Notes: generated from the sequence alone by a model not told the origin. A DNA stretch of 37,988 nucleotides from an uncultured Moraxellaceae bacterium (GCA_913057715.1 CAJXOR010000012.1:1-37988), one strand, 5' to 3'. Counted from the stretch's first letter, positions 25,815 through 34,645 are shown. Program-made: numbers and translations.

Positions 25815-25820
25815 TTTTTA
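25785..25820 (+). terminator. Rho-independent terminator after the transporter gene
   Basis: CCCGCGAG and CTCGCGGG form an 8-bp stem around a 14-base loop, followed by TTTTTATTTT. It is the intact version of the metE terminator. The 85 bases beyond, up to glpK's stop, hold only a small AGCATC/GATGCT hairpin. Confidence 0.92.
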
Positions 25821-25906
25821 TTTTAAAACTAAACATTGAGAGCGTCGCAGCATCTAATCTTTGATGCTCCAAAAGCTACGTTAATTATTGCACCGCAGAC
25901 ATTTGC

Positions 25907-27394
25907 CTAACTCGATCTCACCCGACCCACCGCGTCCTGCCAACCCTCATAAAGGCTGCCCCTGAGTTCTTCATCCATGAGCGGCTCAAAGCTCTGCTCC
26001 GAGCGCCACAGCCCAGCGATAGCGTCAAGCGACTCATAAACGCCAAGTTGCAGCCCAGCCAAGAGCGCCGCACCCAGCGCCGTGGTTTCCACCCCTGCCG
26101 GACGATCCACGCTCACGTGCAGCAGGTCACTTAAAAACTGCACAAACCAGTCGTTTGCCGCCATGCCGCCGTCGATCCGAAGCTTGGAGAGCGGGGCATC
26201 GCAGTCCGCCTGCATCGCCTCAGACAAGTCACGGCTCTGGTAGGCGACCGACTGCAAACCCGCACTGACGATATCGGCGATCGAGGTGCTGCGGGTGATC
26301 CCGAACATCGCGCCGCGCGCGTCAGGATCCCAGTGCGGCGCGCCCAAACCCGTAAAAGCAGGCACCAAGTACACTCCGTGATCCATGCCAACCTGCTGGG
26401 CGATCGCTTCGGTTTCGCAGGCTGACTCGATCAGTTTGAGTCCGTCGCGCAGCCACTGCACAGTCGCCCCCGCGATAAAGATACTGCCCTCTAGCGCATA
26501 GGTGGTTTTGCCCTTGAGGCGGTAAGCTACTGTGGTGAGAAGCCGGTTTTGTGAAGTGACCGGCTCATCCCCAGTGTTCAGGATCATAAAGCAGCCCGTC
26601 CCATAGGTGCTCTTGATCATGCCCGGCGTAAAGCACGCCTGTCCGATCAACGCGGCCTGTTGATCACCCGCCATGCCAGCAACCGGCACGCTTGCGCCAA
26701 ACACACCCGCGTCGGTCAAACCAAAGTCGGCGGCGCAGTCACAAACCTCAGGCAGTAGCGCCTCAGGCACGCCAAACACCTCAAGCAGCTCGGCATCCCA
26801 GCTTTGGGTGTGGATGTTAAACAAACAGGTCCGCGCCGCGTTGGTGGCGTCTGTCTTGTGAGACTTGCCGCCAGTTAAGCGCCACAGCAAAAAGGTGTCT
26901 ACGGTGCCAAATGCCAACTCGCCCGCTTCAGCTTTTGCCCGCGCTCCCTCCACGTTATCCAGCACCCAGCCGATCTTGGTGGCGCTGAAGTAGGGATCGA
27001 GCCTCAGGCCTGTTTTGGCCTGAACCTGATCCTCTAAACCGGCTTCTTTAAGTGTCACGCAGGTTGCGCTGGTGCGCCGATCCTGCCACACGATCGCCGG
27101 ATAAACCGGTTTATCCGTTTCGCGGTCCCACAGGATCGTGGTTTCACGCTGATTGGTGATGCCGATACCGGTCAGCTGATTCGCCTCGATCCCCGCGTCT
27201 TTAAGCGCCAGCTTGCAGACTTCTAAAGTCAGCGCCCAGATCTCATCGGGGTCGTGCTCCACCCAACCGCTCTTGGGATATGACTGGGTGATCTCGCGCT
27301 GCGACTGACCCAAAGCGCGCGCCTCCCGCCCAAACACAATCGCGCGCGTGCTGGTGGTGCCCTGATCAATCGAGAGCAGGTAAGTTTGGGTCAT
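25907..27394 (-). CDS. glpK: glycerol kinase
   Basis: GlpK phosphorylates glycerol to glycerol 3-phosphate with ATP in the cytosol. The N-terminal [16 protein letters not shown] is the phosphate-binding loop of the FGGY kinase family. Other conserved segments are [65 protein letters not shown] and [18 protein letters not shown]. The frame is open to 27466, but the ATG at 27392-27394 is the start: AAGGA lies eight bases before it, and it gives 495 residues, the normal length. There is no glpF or glpD beside it, so it stands apart from the usual glycerol operon. The diacylglycerol-kinase-like gene upstream on the same strand may be functionally related through lipid turnover, but the gap is 137 bases. 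Confidence 0.97.
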   Translation of the reverse strand: MTQTYLLSIDQGTTSTRAIVFGREARALGQSQREITQSYPKSGWVEHDPDEIWALTLEVCKLALKDAGIEANQLTGIGITNQRETTILWDRETDKPVYPAIVWQDRRTSATCVTLKEAGLEDQVQAKTGLRLDPYFSATKIGWVLDNVEGARAKAEAGELAFGTVDTFLLWRLTGGKSHKTDATNAARTCLFNIHTQSWDAELLEVFGVPEALLPEVCDCAADFGLTDAGVFGASVPVAGMAGDQQAALIGQACFTPGMIKSTYGTGCFMILNTGDEPVTSQNRLLTTVAYRLKGKTTYALEGSIFIAGATVQWLRDGLKLIESACETEAIAQQVGMDHGVYLVPAFTGLGAPHWDPDARGAMFGITRSTSIADIVSAGLQSVAYQSRDLSEAMQADCDAPLSKLRIDGGMAANDWFVQFLSDLLHVSVDRPAGVETTALGAALLAGLQLGVYESLDAIAGLWRSEQSFEPLMDEELRGSLYEGWQDAVGRVRSS

Positions 27395-27444
27395 GAGCTC
27401 ATCCTTAAGCATTTGCCGTAAGCTTACCCTGAGCAGCCCTGCGG

Positions 27445-27457
27445 GTAAAATGCCCCC
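27445..27457 (-). repeat. dispersed motif copy upstream of glpK
   Basis: On the minus strand it reads GGGGGCATTTTAC, lacking the final GC. It lies 50 bases upstream of the glpK ATG. Confidence 0.55.
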
Positions 27458-27531
27458 TGTCGACACTTTTGACCGGGTTCTGGTTCGGCGGATTAGCGGG
27501 AGTATCTATCGCTGACATTTCACGCAAAAAT

Positions 27532-28425
27532 TTAGGGCACCATTACCCGTATCGCCTGCGTCGCAGAGGTAATCTCAAGCGGCAAAAAACCCACCGCATC
27601 GCCGTCCGCCTGCACCGGTTCAGGGTGCGCGCTTGGGTTCAGATCGCGGATCGTAACCGAGGTTGCCCTCAGTTCGTGTACGCCAGGGGTGCGAGCAAAT
27701 ACACCATAGGGCAGTACCAGCAGACGCAGCATAAACCCCAGCTGACTGATGCCCGAAAGCGTCATGACTTGGAGGCTTGAGCTTGAGAGATCGGCGTGCT
27801 CGGAGAGCTTATAGGAGCCGCCGTAAAAGCGGCCGTTACAGACCATGACCGAGTCGGCCAAAAGCGTTTGTCCGTCCGCGATCACCTCATATTGCTTGGA
27901 GCCGATCAGTTTTAGGTGGCGCAGCATCGCGAGCACATAAGCCACTTTGCCCCAGTTTTTTTTGATCTTCAGGTTTACCCCGCTGACCACCCAAGCGTCA
28001 AAGCCGACCCCAGCCATGAGCATGAAGCGGCGGCCATTTATCTGCGCGGGGTAGATGGGTTTTAGCTTGCCGCCGTGGATCGTGCGGGCGGCAAAGCGGG
28101 AGCTAAATTTGATCCCCAGTTCACGCGCCAGCACGTTGGTGGTGCCGGTCGGTATGATCGCAAGCCGGTACTCATCTCCTCCGCGCTCGCTTAGTCCGTT
28201 GACCACCTCGCCGATCAACCCGTCTCCGCCCGCAGCCGCCACGATGTCGAGCACTCCTTCAAACTCCCGCAAGTAACGCGTTGCGTCCCCTGCGCTTTGA
28301 GTAGCGTAGTAGCTTACTCCGTAGCCCAGTTTTTTGAGACGATTGGCGGTGCGCTTGACCATGAGGCTTGATCCGTCGCCGCCTGAGATCGGGTTATGGA
28401 TGATCAATATGTGAGGCATAGGCAT
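27532..28425 (-). CDS. diacylglycerol kinase family lipid kinase
   Basis: This is a soluble lipid kinase of the DagK/YegS/sphingosine-kinase catalytic family, about 297 residues. The N-terminal ILIIHNPISGG is the first nucleotide-contact strand. AAGGDGLIGEVVNGL holds the GGDG signature for ATP binding. IPTGTTNVLARELG corresponds to the PxGTxNxxA motif. MAGVGFDAWVV then opens the C-terminal beta-sandwich domain, and VQADGDAVGFLPLEI near the end gives the typical DGE/D-like segment. It probably phosphorylates a diacylglycerol or related lipid. The start could be either of two ATGs six bases apart (28425 or 28419); the ribosome-binding site is weak. It lies between glpK and the MOSC gene on the same strand. 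Confidence 0.88.
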   Translation of the reverse strand: MPMPHILIIHNPISGGDGSSLMVKRTANRLKKLGYGVSYYATQSAGDATRYLREFEGVLDIVAAAGGDGLIGEVVNGLSERGGDEYRLAIIPTGTTNVLARELGIKFSSRFAARTIHGGKLKPIYPAQINGRRFMLMAGVGFDAWVVSGVNLKIKKNWGKVAYVLAMLRHLKLIGSKQYEVIADGQTLLADSVMVCNGRFYGGSYKLSEHADLSSSSLQVMTLSGISQLGFMLRLLVLPYGVFARTPGVHELRATSVTIRDLNPSAHPEPVQADGDAVGFLPLEITSATQAIRVMVP

Positions 28426-28673
28426 GGGCAGGCTCAAAGCGTTTGCGCCATAGTATGAAGCAGCGTAGCAGCAGCTGCTTGGAGTTTTCTGGGCGTGCTG
28501 TGTTCAATCGTGGTGCTTTGAGTTATAAAATGCTCACTCCTCGAGACGTAAACTTAAATCTGAGATCGCATCTATCTGGTGAGATTTAAGCAGCTCGGGT
28601 CTAAACAGGCTGATAAATTTTATGGGGATATCGGCACTCAATCAGTAGATGCTTGATACCACAGCTTACCGTC

Positions 28674-29642
28674 TTAGCGCTTGAGCACCCGATCCATCGC
28701 CTCAAGCAGGCGCTGGCTAAGCGCGTCTTTAAGCTGATCGGATCGCTGCTTGAGTTGACTGATCAGGGGACTGATTTGCTCAGGCGCCCACTCGACGGTA
28801 TCGCCCACTTGGATCTGGCCGCCACTGATCACGGTGAGATTGACGCCAAAGTAGCGATCGGTATGGGCATCGAGTGTTTTGATCACCAGCGGGTCTTTCA
28901 CCAGTCCCACTTGAGGCTGAGCAGGCATGGAGCAGCGCACGGTTTTAGACTCAACCTTAAGCACCACTTGATCACCGATATAGAGTTTGCCGCCGAGCCA
29001 GTGTGTGTCATCGAAGGCATTTGACTTCAAGCTTTCAATCACCAAATTAGGGCGAAAGCGCTCGGCACAAAAGTCCCCCTGAGGCTCAAGCTTTTTAAGC
29101 TCATCCAGGCTTGAGGTGGTGATCAGGTGCAGCGGGTAGCAGTCCTGATAGCGGCCAAGGGGCGTGGTCAGCACCGAGAGCTGCGCAAGCAGCGGCCAGC
29201 TGAGCGAAGAGAGACTCGGGAGCTTGGTTGAGCCGAACTTGCGGCGCATGTCCTGCGCACCGCTGAGGCTACCTTGCAAGTAGTGGCGCCAGTGACTGGC
29301 GGGTTGCAGCGGCCACAGCGTGACCGGTTTGCCCAGTGTTTTACTCAGCTGCTTGTTGATCTGTTTGTCTTTGGAGGTAAGCTTAGCGCCGTCAGGTAGG
29401 GTGATCTCAACTTCAGGTATGCGGCTTGTACTCGGCTCGCTCAAGAACTTGGCTGAGAAGTTCAGCAGCTTAGGAAAAGTTCTCACGAGGGCATTTTCCC
29501 CGCGCTCCTCAAGACGCACTATCCACAGACGATCGCCGATCACGCCAGCTTGTGCGATGCCCGCCTGCTCAAGCGCCTCGCCCTGCATGGATTTGACAGG
29601 GTAGCGGTGCAAGGACTGGATCACGCCAACCGGTTTTTTCAT
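28674..29642 (-). CDS. MOSC domain protein with N-terminal beta-barrel (YcbX/mARC-like)
   Basis: This 322-residue protein is of the molybdenum-cofactor sulfurase C-terminal (MOSC) type. The N-terminal barrel domain begins GVIQSLHRYPVKSMQGEAL and continues with GVIGDRLWIV, as in YcbX and mARC. The MOSC domain starts near residue 160. It shows FCAERFRPNLVIE, then KTVRCSMPAQP with the conserved Cys that binds molybdenum cofactor, then RYFGVNLTVISGGQIQVGDTVEW. The last 45 residues form a charged helix not usual in YcbX, which instead has a ferredoxin domain that is absent here. Such enzymes reduce N-hydroxylated compounds. It is a single gene, with only a weak ribosome-binding site. One dispersed motif copy lies inside it at 29487-29499. 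Confidence 0.88.
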   Translation of the reverse strand: MKKPVGVIQSLHRYPVKSMQGEALEQAGIAQAGVIGDRLWIVRLEERGENALVRTFPKLLNFSAKFLSEPSTSRIPEVEITLPDGAKLTSKDKQINKQLSKTLGKPVTLWPLQPASHWRHYLQGSLSGAQDMRRKFGSTKLPSLSSLSWPLLAQLSVLTTPLGRYQDCYPLHLITTSSLDELKKLEPQGDFCAERFRPNLVIESLKSNAFDDTHWLGGKLYIGDQVVLKVESKTVRCSMPAQPQVGLVKDPLVIKTLDAHTDRYFGVNLTVISGGQIQVGDTVEWAPEQISPLISQLKQRSDQLKDALSQRLLEAMDRVLKR

Positions 29643-29711
29643 GACAGGCTCAACTGAGTTTTTTAAAGCTTAGCCTGCCCGGGCGGTCTGGGCAACTGAC
29701 TTAAGTGAATC

Positions 29712-29724
29712 ACAAAATGCCCAC
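29712..29724 (-). repeat. dispersed motif copy before fmt
   Basis: On the minus strand it reads GTGGGCATTTTGT. It lies in the 275-base gap between the MOSC gene and fmt, about 70 bases from the MOSC start. Confidence 0.65.
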
Positions 29725-29917
29725 CTTTGCCGCGCTCGTCGCTAGGCTCAAGTGAGCTTTTACTAACCACACTGGTGCAGGTTCTGCGGCCAGCTGACTT
29801 TATTGGTTTAGCTGGATTTACAGCGACCGGACGATTAGCAGGAGCTGATCAGATCCGATCGGCCCGCCGGGTCATCTACGCGTATAATGCTTAACTTTAG
29901 TTAGCCTAAGAGTCCCT

Positions 29918-30925
29918 ATGCGTGTGATCTTTGCCGGAAGTCCTGAATTTGCTGCAGTCAGCTTAAAGGCGCTGATTGGAGCAAGGGATCGGCTTGGGAC
30001 CCAGCTTGTCGCGGTTTACTCCCAGCCGGATCGCAAGGCGGGACGGGGGCAAAAACTGACGCCGACACCGGTTAAAGCGCTGGCGCTTGAACACGGGTTG
30101 CCGGTGCACACTCCGCTAAACTTCAAATCAGACGCCGAGGGTGACGCGGCTTTTGAGGTTTTATCTGAATTGCAGCCTGATCTGATCATCGTTGCGGCGT
30201 ATGGGCTGATCTTGCCTCAGCGGGTGCTGGATCTGCCTCGTTTGGGCTGTGTGAATCTGCACGCTTCGCTCTTGCCGCGCTGGCGCGGCGCGGCGCCAAT
30301 CCACCGCGCGGTGCTGGCTGGAGACACTCAGACCGGCATCACCCTCATGCAGATGGCGCTAGGCTTAGACACCGGCGACATGCTCGCCAAATCCACTGTT
30401 CCGATCACGGCTGACACTCACACGCCCGATCTGCACGACGCGCTGGCTGAGTCGGCGGCTGAGCTGTTAATTGATTCGTTGCCTGATCTTGAAGCACTGC
30501 AGGCAAAGGCCGAGCCGCAAGATGAGACTCAAGCCAATTACGCGCACAAACTCACTAAAGAAGAAGGTTTGGTTGACTGGAGTCAACCTGCCGAGCAGGT
30601 CGACCGGCAGATTCGCGGGTTGGCGGGTTGGCCGGTGGCTTATAGCGACCTGCAGATCAGTGACTTGCAGGCGAGCGATGCCGATAGCTCTGCTAAATCT
30701 GGTGGTGATCAGCCAGTGAGGGTGCGCTTGCACCGATCTCTACTTAGCTCAGTTGTTAGTGATCTGCCGGCAGGCACGATCTTGTCCGGGGGCGCCGAAG
30801 CGGTGCAGGTAGCTGCCGGTGACGGCGGAGTGGTTGAGCTGCACAAATTACAGCTGCCCGGCAAAAAGGCGCTTAGCGCAGCGGAGCTGCAAAGCGGGCG
30901 CGCACTAAAGGGACAATTTTTATGA
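29918..30925 (+). CDS. fmt: methionyl-tRNA formyltransferase
   Basis: Fmt adds a formyl group from 10-formyltetrahydrofolate to Met-tRNA of the initiator type, needed for translation initiation. The catalytic domain opens RVIFAGSPEFAAVSLKAL. It has the tetrahydrofolate-site stretch LPRWRGAAPIHRAVLAGD, followed by TGITLMQM and GLDTGDML. The C-terminal tRNA-binding OB-fold domain begins near NYAHKLTKEEGLVDW. At 335 residues it is about 20 longer than E. coli Fmt, from a polar insert at about 243-267 (SDLQASDADSSAKS) in the linker region of the OB domain. A TATAAT at 29883-29888 is a likely -10. The def gene usually found upstream is absent. It overlaps rsmB by four bases (ATGA). Confidence 0.97.
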   Translation: MRVIFAGSPEFAAVSLKALIGARDRLGTQLVAVYSQPDRKAGRGQKLTPTPVKALALEHGLPVHTPLNFKSDAEGDAAFEVLSELQPDLIIVAAYGLILPQRVLDLPRLGCVNLHASLLPRWRGAAPIHRAVLAGDTQTGITLMQMALGLDTGDMLAKSTVPITADTHTPDLHDALAESAAELLIDSLPDLEALQAKAEPQDETQANYAHKLTKEEGLVDWSQPAEQVDRQIRGLAGWPVAYSDLQISDLQASDADSSAKSGGDQPVRVRLHRSLLSSVVSDLPAGTILSGGAEAVQVAAGDGGVVELHKLQLPGKKALSAAELQSGRALKGQFL

Positions 30926-32469
30926 GCACTTCTGACAACTCCGACAACTCCGACAGCCGCCGATCAGCCTCTACTAAAAGCTCAAATCAATCGTCAGTAA
31001 GCAGCAGCGCTCGCCCCAGCAAGTCATCTCAAGGCGGCTCATCAAATCACCCGCCGCAAAACAGACGCGGTAGCGCAAATAAGCCGCACGCGGCTAACTC
31101 GGTTGATGCTCCGGCGCAGTCTCTTAGCGCGGCGCACAAACCCACCAACGCCCGCGAGGCAGCGCTGAGCGCTCTGATCCGCGTGCAACAAGGTGAGTCA
31201 TTGGCGTGGTTTTTTGACGCCCTCTTGGCAAGCCTCCCCCCAAGTGACAAAGGGTTGGCACATGAACTCACTTACGGCACGCTGCGCCAGTGGTTTGCGC
31301 TTGAGCGCATATCTAGTCGCCTGACCCGCAAAAACATCGATGCGCCAGAGCCTGAGGTGATGGCTGCGATCCACTTGGGGCTTTACCAACTGCTCGCGCT
31401 TGCCACCGCTGAGCATGCGGCGATCTTTGATACGGTCGAGGCGATGAAGGCGCTGGGCCTCGGCCGTGCCACCGGATTTGTTAATGCGGTGCTTCGAACA
31501 GCCCAGCGCAAACAAGTCGCACTGGCAAAAAAACTGCCCATGCACCACAGCTTGCCCAACTGGCTTGCCAAGCAGCTCAAAGCCGATTGGCCGGATCAGT
31601 ACGATCAGTTGGGTCAGGCCCTGCGATCCGCGGCACCCGTGTTCGTGCGCACCGCTCCAGGGTTTGAGTTGATTGAGCTGGACGAGGAGCTGACCGCCGA
31701 GCTGACCCCGATCGCTGAGCACTGCTACCTCGCCAGCTCAAAGGTTCGTGAGCTACTCAGTGCAAGCGATCAGATCCGCGTGCAGGACCGCCACGCGCAG
31801 ATCGCTGCTAACCTGTTTGCGACAGGTGAGCACTTAAGTGTGCTCGACGCTTGCGCCGCTCCCGGCGGCAAAGCGGTGCACCTGCTTGATCGCCTGACCC
31901 CTAAGCTACTGGTCGCGGTCGACTTTGAGGAGTCGCGTATGCCGCGTCTTGAGGCCGCGCTGAACCGGCATCCGCTGGCTGGTCATACACAGATCTTGTG
32001 TAAAAATGCCGTGCTGATTCATGCGCAAACCCAAGGCGCTGTTAGTGATTCAGGACAGATTGGTTTTGATCGGATCTTGTTAGATGCACCCTGTACCGCC
32101 ACCGGCGTGATCCGCCGTCACCCCGATATCGGGCTGCTCAGGCAACCTGGGGACGTGATCGCCACCGCCCAGTTGCAACTGCGCTTGCTCACCCATCTGT
32201 GGACTCAGCTGGCTGCTGGCGGGGAGTTGGTTTACGCCACCTGCTCGCTTTTAAACACGGAAAATGCCGACATCATCCAGCAGTTTCTAATCGATCAGCC
32301 CGAAGCGAGCTTAGCGGGCACCCAAGTTGTCTTGGAGCGCGCCGGTAACTTGATCGATCCCACGCTTAGCGCGGCCGTCGATACTGGGTTTGGGGTGCAG
32401 CTCTTACCGCTGGATACGAACTCAGGCGACGGGTTTTTCTACGCGCTGCTGCAAAAACCGCTCAGCTAA
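30922..32469 (+). CDS. rsmB: 16S rRNA m5C967 methyltransferase RsmB
   Basis: RsmB methylates C967 of 16S rRNA using S-adenosylmethionine. The N-terminal RNA-binding domain, related to NusB, starts near residue 74 (NAREAALSALIRVQQG). The methyltransferase domain holds DACAAPGGKAVHLLD (cofactor motif), DRILLDAPCTATGVIRRHPDI with one of the two catalytic cysteines, and VYATCSLLNTEN with the other. Residues 1-70 are an extra low-complexity tail rich in Ser, Asn and Arg that the E. coli protein lacks, making this one 515 residues instead of about 430. The ATG overlaps the fmt stop, so translation is coupled to fmt; the tail is in frame from that ATG, and no better internal start is evident. Confidence 0.95.
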   Translation: MSTSDNSDNSDSRRSASTKSSNQSSVSSSARPSKSSQGGSSNHPPQNRRGSANKPHAANSVDAPAQSLSAAHKPTNAREAALSALIRVQQGESLAWFFDALLASLPPSDKGLAHELTYGTLRQWFALERISSRLTRKNIDAPEPEVMAAIHLGLYQLLALATAEHAAIFDTVEAMKALGLGRATGFVNAVLRTAQRKQVALAKKLPMHHSLPNWLAKQLKADWPDQYDQLGQALRSAAPVFVRTAPGFELIELDEELTAELTPIAEHCYLASSKVRELLSASDQIRVQDRHAQIAANLFATGEHLSVLDACAAPGGKAVHLLDRLTPKLLVAVDFEESRMPRLEAALNRHPLAGHTQILCKNAVLIHAQTQGAVSDSGQIGFDRILLDAPCTATGVIRRHPDIGLLRQPGDVIATAQLQLRLLTHLWTQLAAGGELVYATCSLLNTENADIIQQFLIDQPEASLAGTQVVLERAGNLIDPTLSAAVDTGFGVQLLPLDTNSGDGFFYALLQKPLS

Positions 32470-32511
32470 ACACCGCTTGGGTCGAGTTGATTGACGCTGT
32501 GGTTTGTCGTT

Positions 32512-32536
32512 GCAGCTAGCTCCACCGGCTAGCTGC
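32512..32536 (+). terminator. hairpin after rsmB
   Basis: GCAGCTAGC and GCTAGCTGC form a perfect 9-bp stem around a seven-base loop, 43 bases past the rsmB stop. There is no T tract after it, so it may act as an mRNA 3'-end stabiliser or a Rho-assisted terminator. Confidence 0.6.
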
Positions 32537-32835
32537 GCGTGCGCTCGGGCACCACTTAACGCCTTTTAGCCCTTGTTTAATCGCACTCACTTGACCCCAA
32601 ATTTGTCTGGTGAAAATTAGCTATTGGCTACCTGCCACTTAAAACTCATGCGTAAAACCAGCCATCTAAACTTAACCAATTTAAGATACTATGTAGATCA
32701 TATAAAGTAGCTCTTATCAATTTATCCATAAAATCTATCTTTGGTGATAGAAAAGATCTGGCTCATGCTTTGGGTTAATTTCGTTAATCCTCTCACTATT
32801 AATTAAAAAACCGAAACAGATAAGGAAAAATGACC
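32537..32835. other. AT-rich leader of the small membrane-protein gene
   Basis: The stretch becomes AT-rich after about 32640 and must hold the promoter. TATAAA near 32701 and several TTAATTAA-like runs are present, but no clear -35/-10 pair can be chosen. I see no gene or stable RNA. Confidence 0.4.
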
Positions 32836-33186
32836 ATGGGAAACACCAATCACACGCCAGATCACTTAAGCACCGAAGAATTTGATCAAAACCAAGATAA
32901 AAACCACAATTCAACGACCAGCTCTAAGCAACCCTCAGCTCAACTGACCGCATCGATGAACAAAGAGCTCGTCATGCTGGAGCTGCTGACATTTCCAGTG
33001 ACCTTGATCGTGATGGGTTGGCTGTTCCTAAAATTCTCTGAGGGCACTGACTTTACGGGTATCCACCCGCTGCTCAGCATCAACCCCACCACCAACGCGA
33101 TTGCGGTGATAGCGTTGCTGGTCATCATCGGCAAGGCGGTGATGAGCTTTAAGATTCGCCAAAAGTACCGCCGATTACAACAGTAA
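32836..33186 (+). CDS. small two-helix membrane protein, unknown function
   Basis: This 116-residue protein has a polar, Asn/Gln/Ser/Thr-rich N-terminal region of about 45 residues. Two hydrophobic helices follow: LLTFPVTLIVMGWLFLKF and AIAVIALLVIIGKAVMSF, separated by a short polar loop (SEGTDFTGIHPLLSINPTT). The tail is basic (KIRQKYRRLQQ) and should lie in the cytosol by the positive-inside rule. Two ATGs lie six bases apart. The second, at 32836, is preferred because AAGGA is nine bases before it, while the first is only three away. No family is recognised. It stands alone with an AT-rich upstream region. Confidence 0.7.
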   Translation: MGNTNHTPDHLSTEEFDQNQDKNHNSTTSSKQPSAQLTASMNKELVMLELLTFPVTLIVMGWLFLKFSEGTDFTGIHPLLSINPTTNAIAVIALLVIIGKAVMSFKIRQKYRRLQQ

Positions 33187-33676
33187 GCGTAAAGCAGGGG
33201 CGCACTTGTGCCTCATGGGTTTAGGCTTGTCGAGTTTGCTTAGTCGATACGCGCCTTGGCTACAAGCTTTGCGCCTGCACCAAGCTTGAGGGGGATTGCG
33301 CGAACCAGTTCAGCCAAACAGCTCAACTAAAGCAGCGGGCTTAATCACTAAAGGTTTTATCGTTTTGCTGAGTACATGACTCGAAGATCTCGTCAGTACC
33401 ATGATGATAAAACCCGGATTAACCCCTGATAAAGTTCAGTCACTGGATAAAATCATCGCGGATTGATGGGCAAAAACAGGGGGCATTTTGCTGATCGTAA
33501 AAACCGGCTAGTCGCACTAATTTGGCGCAAAAAAACAGTGTGTTAACTGCAGAGACAAGCTTTGTAGAGCTTTGTGCCAAGCGCTTTAAATCCGCGCAAA
33601 AGTCGCTATAATCGCCGACCCCATGTAAGTTCAACCAAGCCCAAAACGAAGCGTTTTAGGGGCCCAGAGGCCGTCT
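33187..33676. other. non-coding gap with promoter and leader hairpin of the transglutaminase gene
   Basis: TTTAAA at 33585-33590 and TATAAT at 33607-33612, spaced 16 bases, form a likely promoter with a GC-rich discriminator. At 33639-33663 a hairpin (CCC-AAAACG, loop AAG, CGTTTT-A-GGG) lies in the resulting leader, just before AGAGG and the ATG at 33677. A dispersed motif copy lies at 33479-33496. No gene is evident in the rest. Confidence 0.55.
33479..33496 (+). repeat. dispersed motif copy GGGGGCATTTTGCTGATC
   Basis: This strong copy shares the GCTGATC extension with the variant at 6581-6597. It is intergenic. Confidence 0.7.
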
Positions 33677-34573
33677 ATGTCTGACACGCAAACCCAACTG
33701 TCCAATCCTGGCGTGATACGCGACGCCGTGACCCACAATACCGAAACTGACTCGATCGGGATTCGGATCTGTGCTGAGCTTGAGTACAGCTTTGAGAGCG
33801 AGTCGGACGTGTTGCTCGCGGTTGAGGCGATGCCGATGTATGACCAGCATCTGATTAAAGATAAGCTTTTAGTGAACGGGACTGAGTCGCTGCACCCACT
33901 TCCTCAAGCGGACGGCGTGGGGCAGCGGACATTTTTCACCGGCCACGACACGGTACTCGTCGAGTACCACGCCGATTTGATCATCGAGCGGCCCGAAGTC
34001 GACTTCAGTTTGTTGACTGCGGCGCCAGCTGGCCACTTTGCTAACGCGGTGGTCAACTACGTGTTTCCGAGTCGCTATTGTGAGTCGGACAAGCTGTATA
34101 CCTTTGTGCAGGATCAGTTTAGTCACCTAAGTGGGGGAGTGTTGGTTCAGGCGATGGCCGATTGGATCTTTGACAACTTCACTTACGAGCCGGGCGCATC
34201 GAGTGGGACTACCACGGCGATCGAGAGTTTTGTGACCCGGCGCGGCGTCTGCCGTGATTACGCTCACGTGCTGATCGCCTTTTGCCGCGCCGCGATGATC
34301 CCAGCGCGCATGGTGTCCGCTTATGCGCTGCACTTAGAGCCGCAGGATTTTCACGCGGTGGTTGAGGTGTGGCTGGCAAACGGGGTGAACGAGCAAGGCC
34401 GTGCAATTGGCAGCTGGTACTTAGTTGATGCCACCCGCCTTGCGCCGACCTCAGGTATGGCGCGGATCGCGGTAGGACGTGACGCCACCGACATCAGTTT
34501 CATGACCATCTTTGGTCAGGCCAGCATGATCCGCCAGAGCGTGTCGGTGAAGGAGCTCAACCGCGAGGACTGA
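33677..34573 (+). CDS. transglutaminase-like family protein
   Basis: This 298-residue cytosolic protein has the transglutaminase-like cysteine-protease fold. An N-terminal beta-domain of about 130 residues precedes the catalytic part. The triad is visible: Cys192 in TRRGVCRDYAHV, His226 in DFHAVVEVWL and Asp251 in WYLVDATRLAP. Bacterial proteins of this layout are thought to act as proteases or amidases, but their substrates are mostly unknown. There is no signal peptide. AGAGG lies six bases before the ATG, and a leader hairpin lies just before it. A terminator built from two inverted copies of the dispersed motif follows the stop codon by 22 bases. It is a single gene. Confidence 0.9.
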   Translation: MSDTQTQLSNPGVIRDAVTHNTETDSIGIRICAELEYSFESESDVLLAVEAMPMYDQHLIKDKLLVNGTESLHPLPQADGVGQRTFFTGHDTVLVEYHADLIIERPEVDFSLLTAAPAGHFANAVVNYVFPSRYCESDKLYTFVQDQFSHLSGGVLVQAMADWIFDNFTYEPGASSGTTTAIESFVTRRGVCRDYAHVLIAFCRAAMIPARMVSAYALHLEPQDFHAVVEVWLANGVNEQGRAIGSWYLVDATRLAPTSGMARIAVGRDATDISFMTIFGQASMIRQSVSVKELNRED

Positions 34574-34595
34574 GTGTTAGCGACTGTTCTAAAGC

Positions 34596-34645
34596 AAAAT
34601 GCCCACTCTCGTTGCCGCTCGCGGTGTTCCAAAGTGGACATTTTT
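34596..34645 (+). terminator. terminator formed by an inverted pair of the dispersed motif
   Basis: AAAATGCCCACT at 34596-34607 and AGTGGACATTTT at 34633-34644 pair at 11 of 12 positions. An inner CCGC/GCGG stem and a T run at the end complete the terminator. It follows the transglutaminase gene. The left arm, with GC before it (34594-34607), is a full-consensus motif copy. Confidence 0.8.

Noticed and set aside
33440-33634. 64-codon minus-strand frame in the gap before the transglutaminase gene
   Set aside because: No ribosome-binding site and no recognisable protein features; it runs across the likely promoter and a dispersed motif copy.
33667-33677. AGGCCGTCTATG resembling the Neisseria uptake sequence GCCGTCTGAA
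   Set aside because: Only seven bases match and it occurs once; it is simply the ribosome-binding region of the transglutaminase gene.
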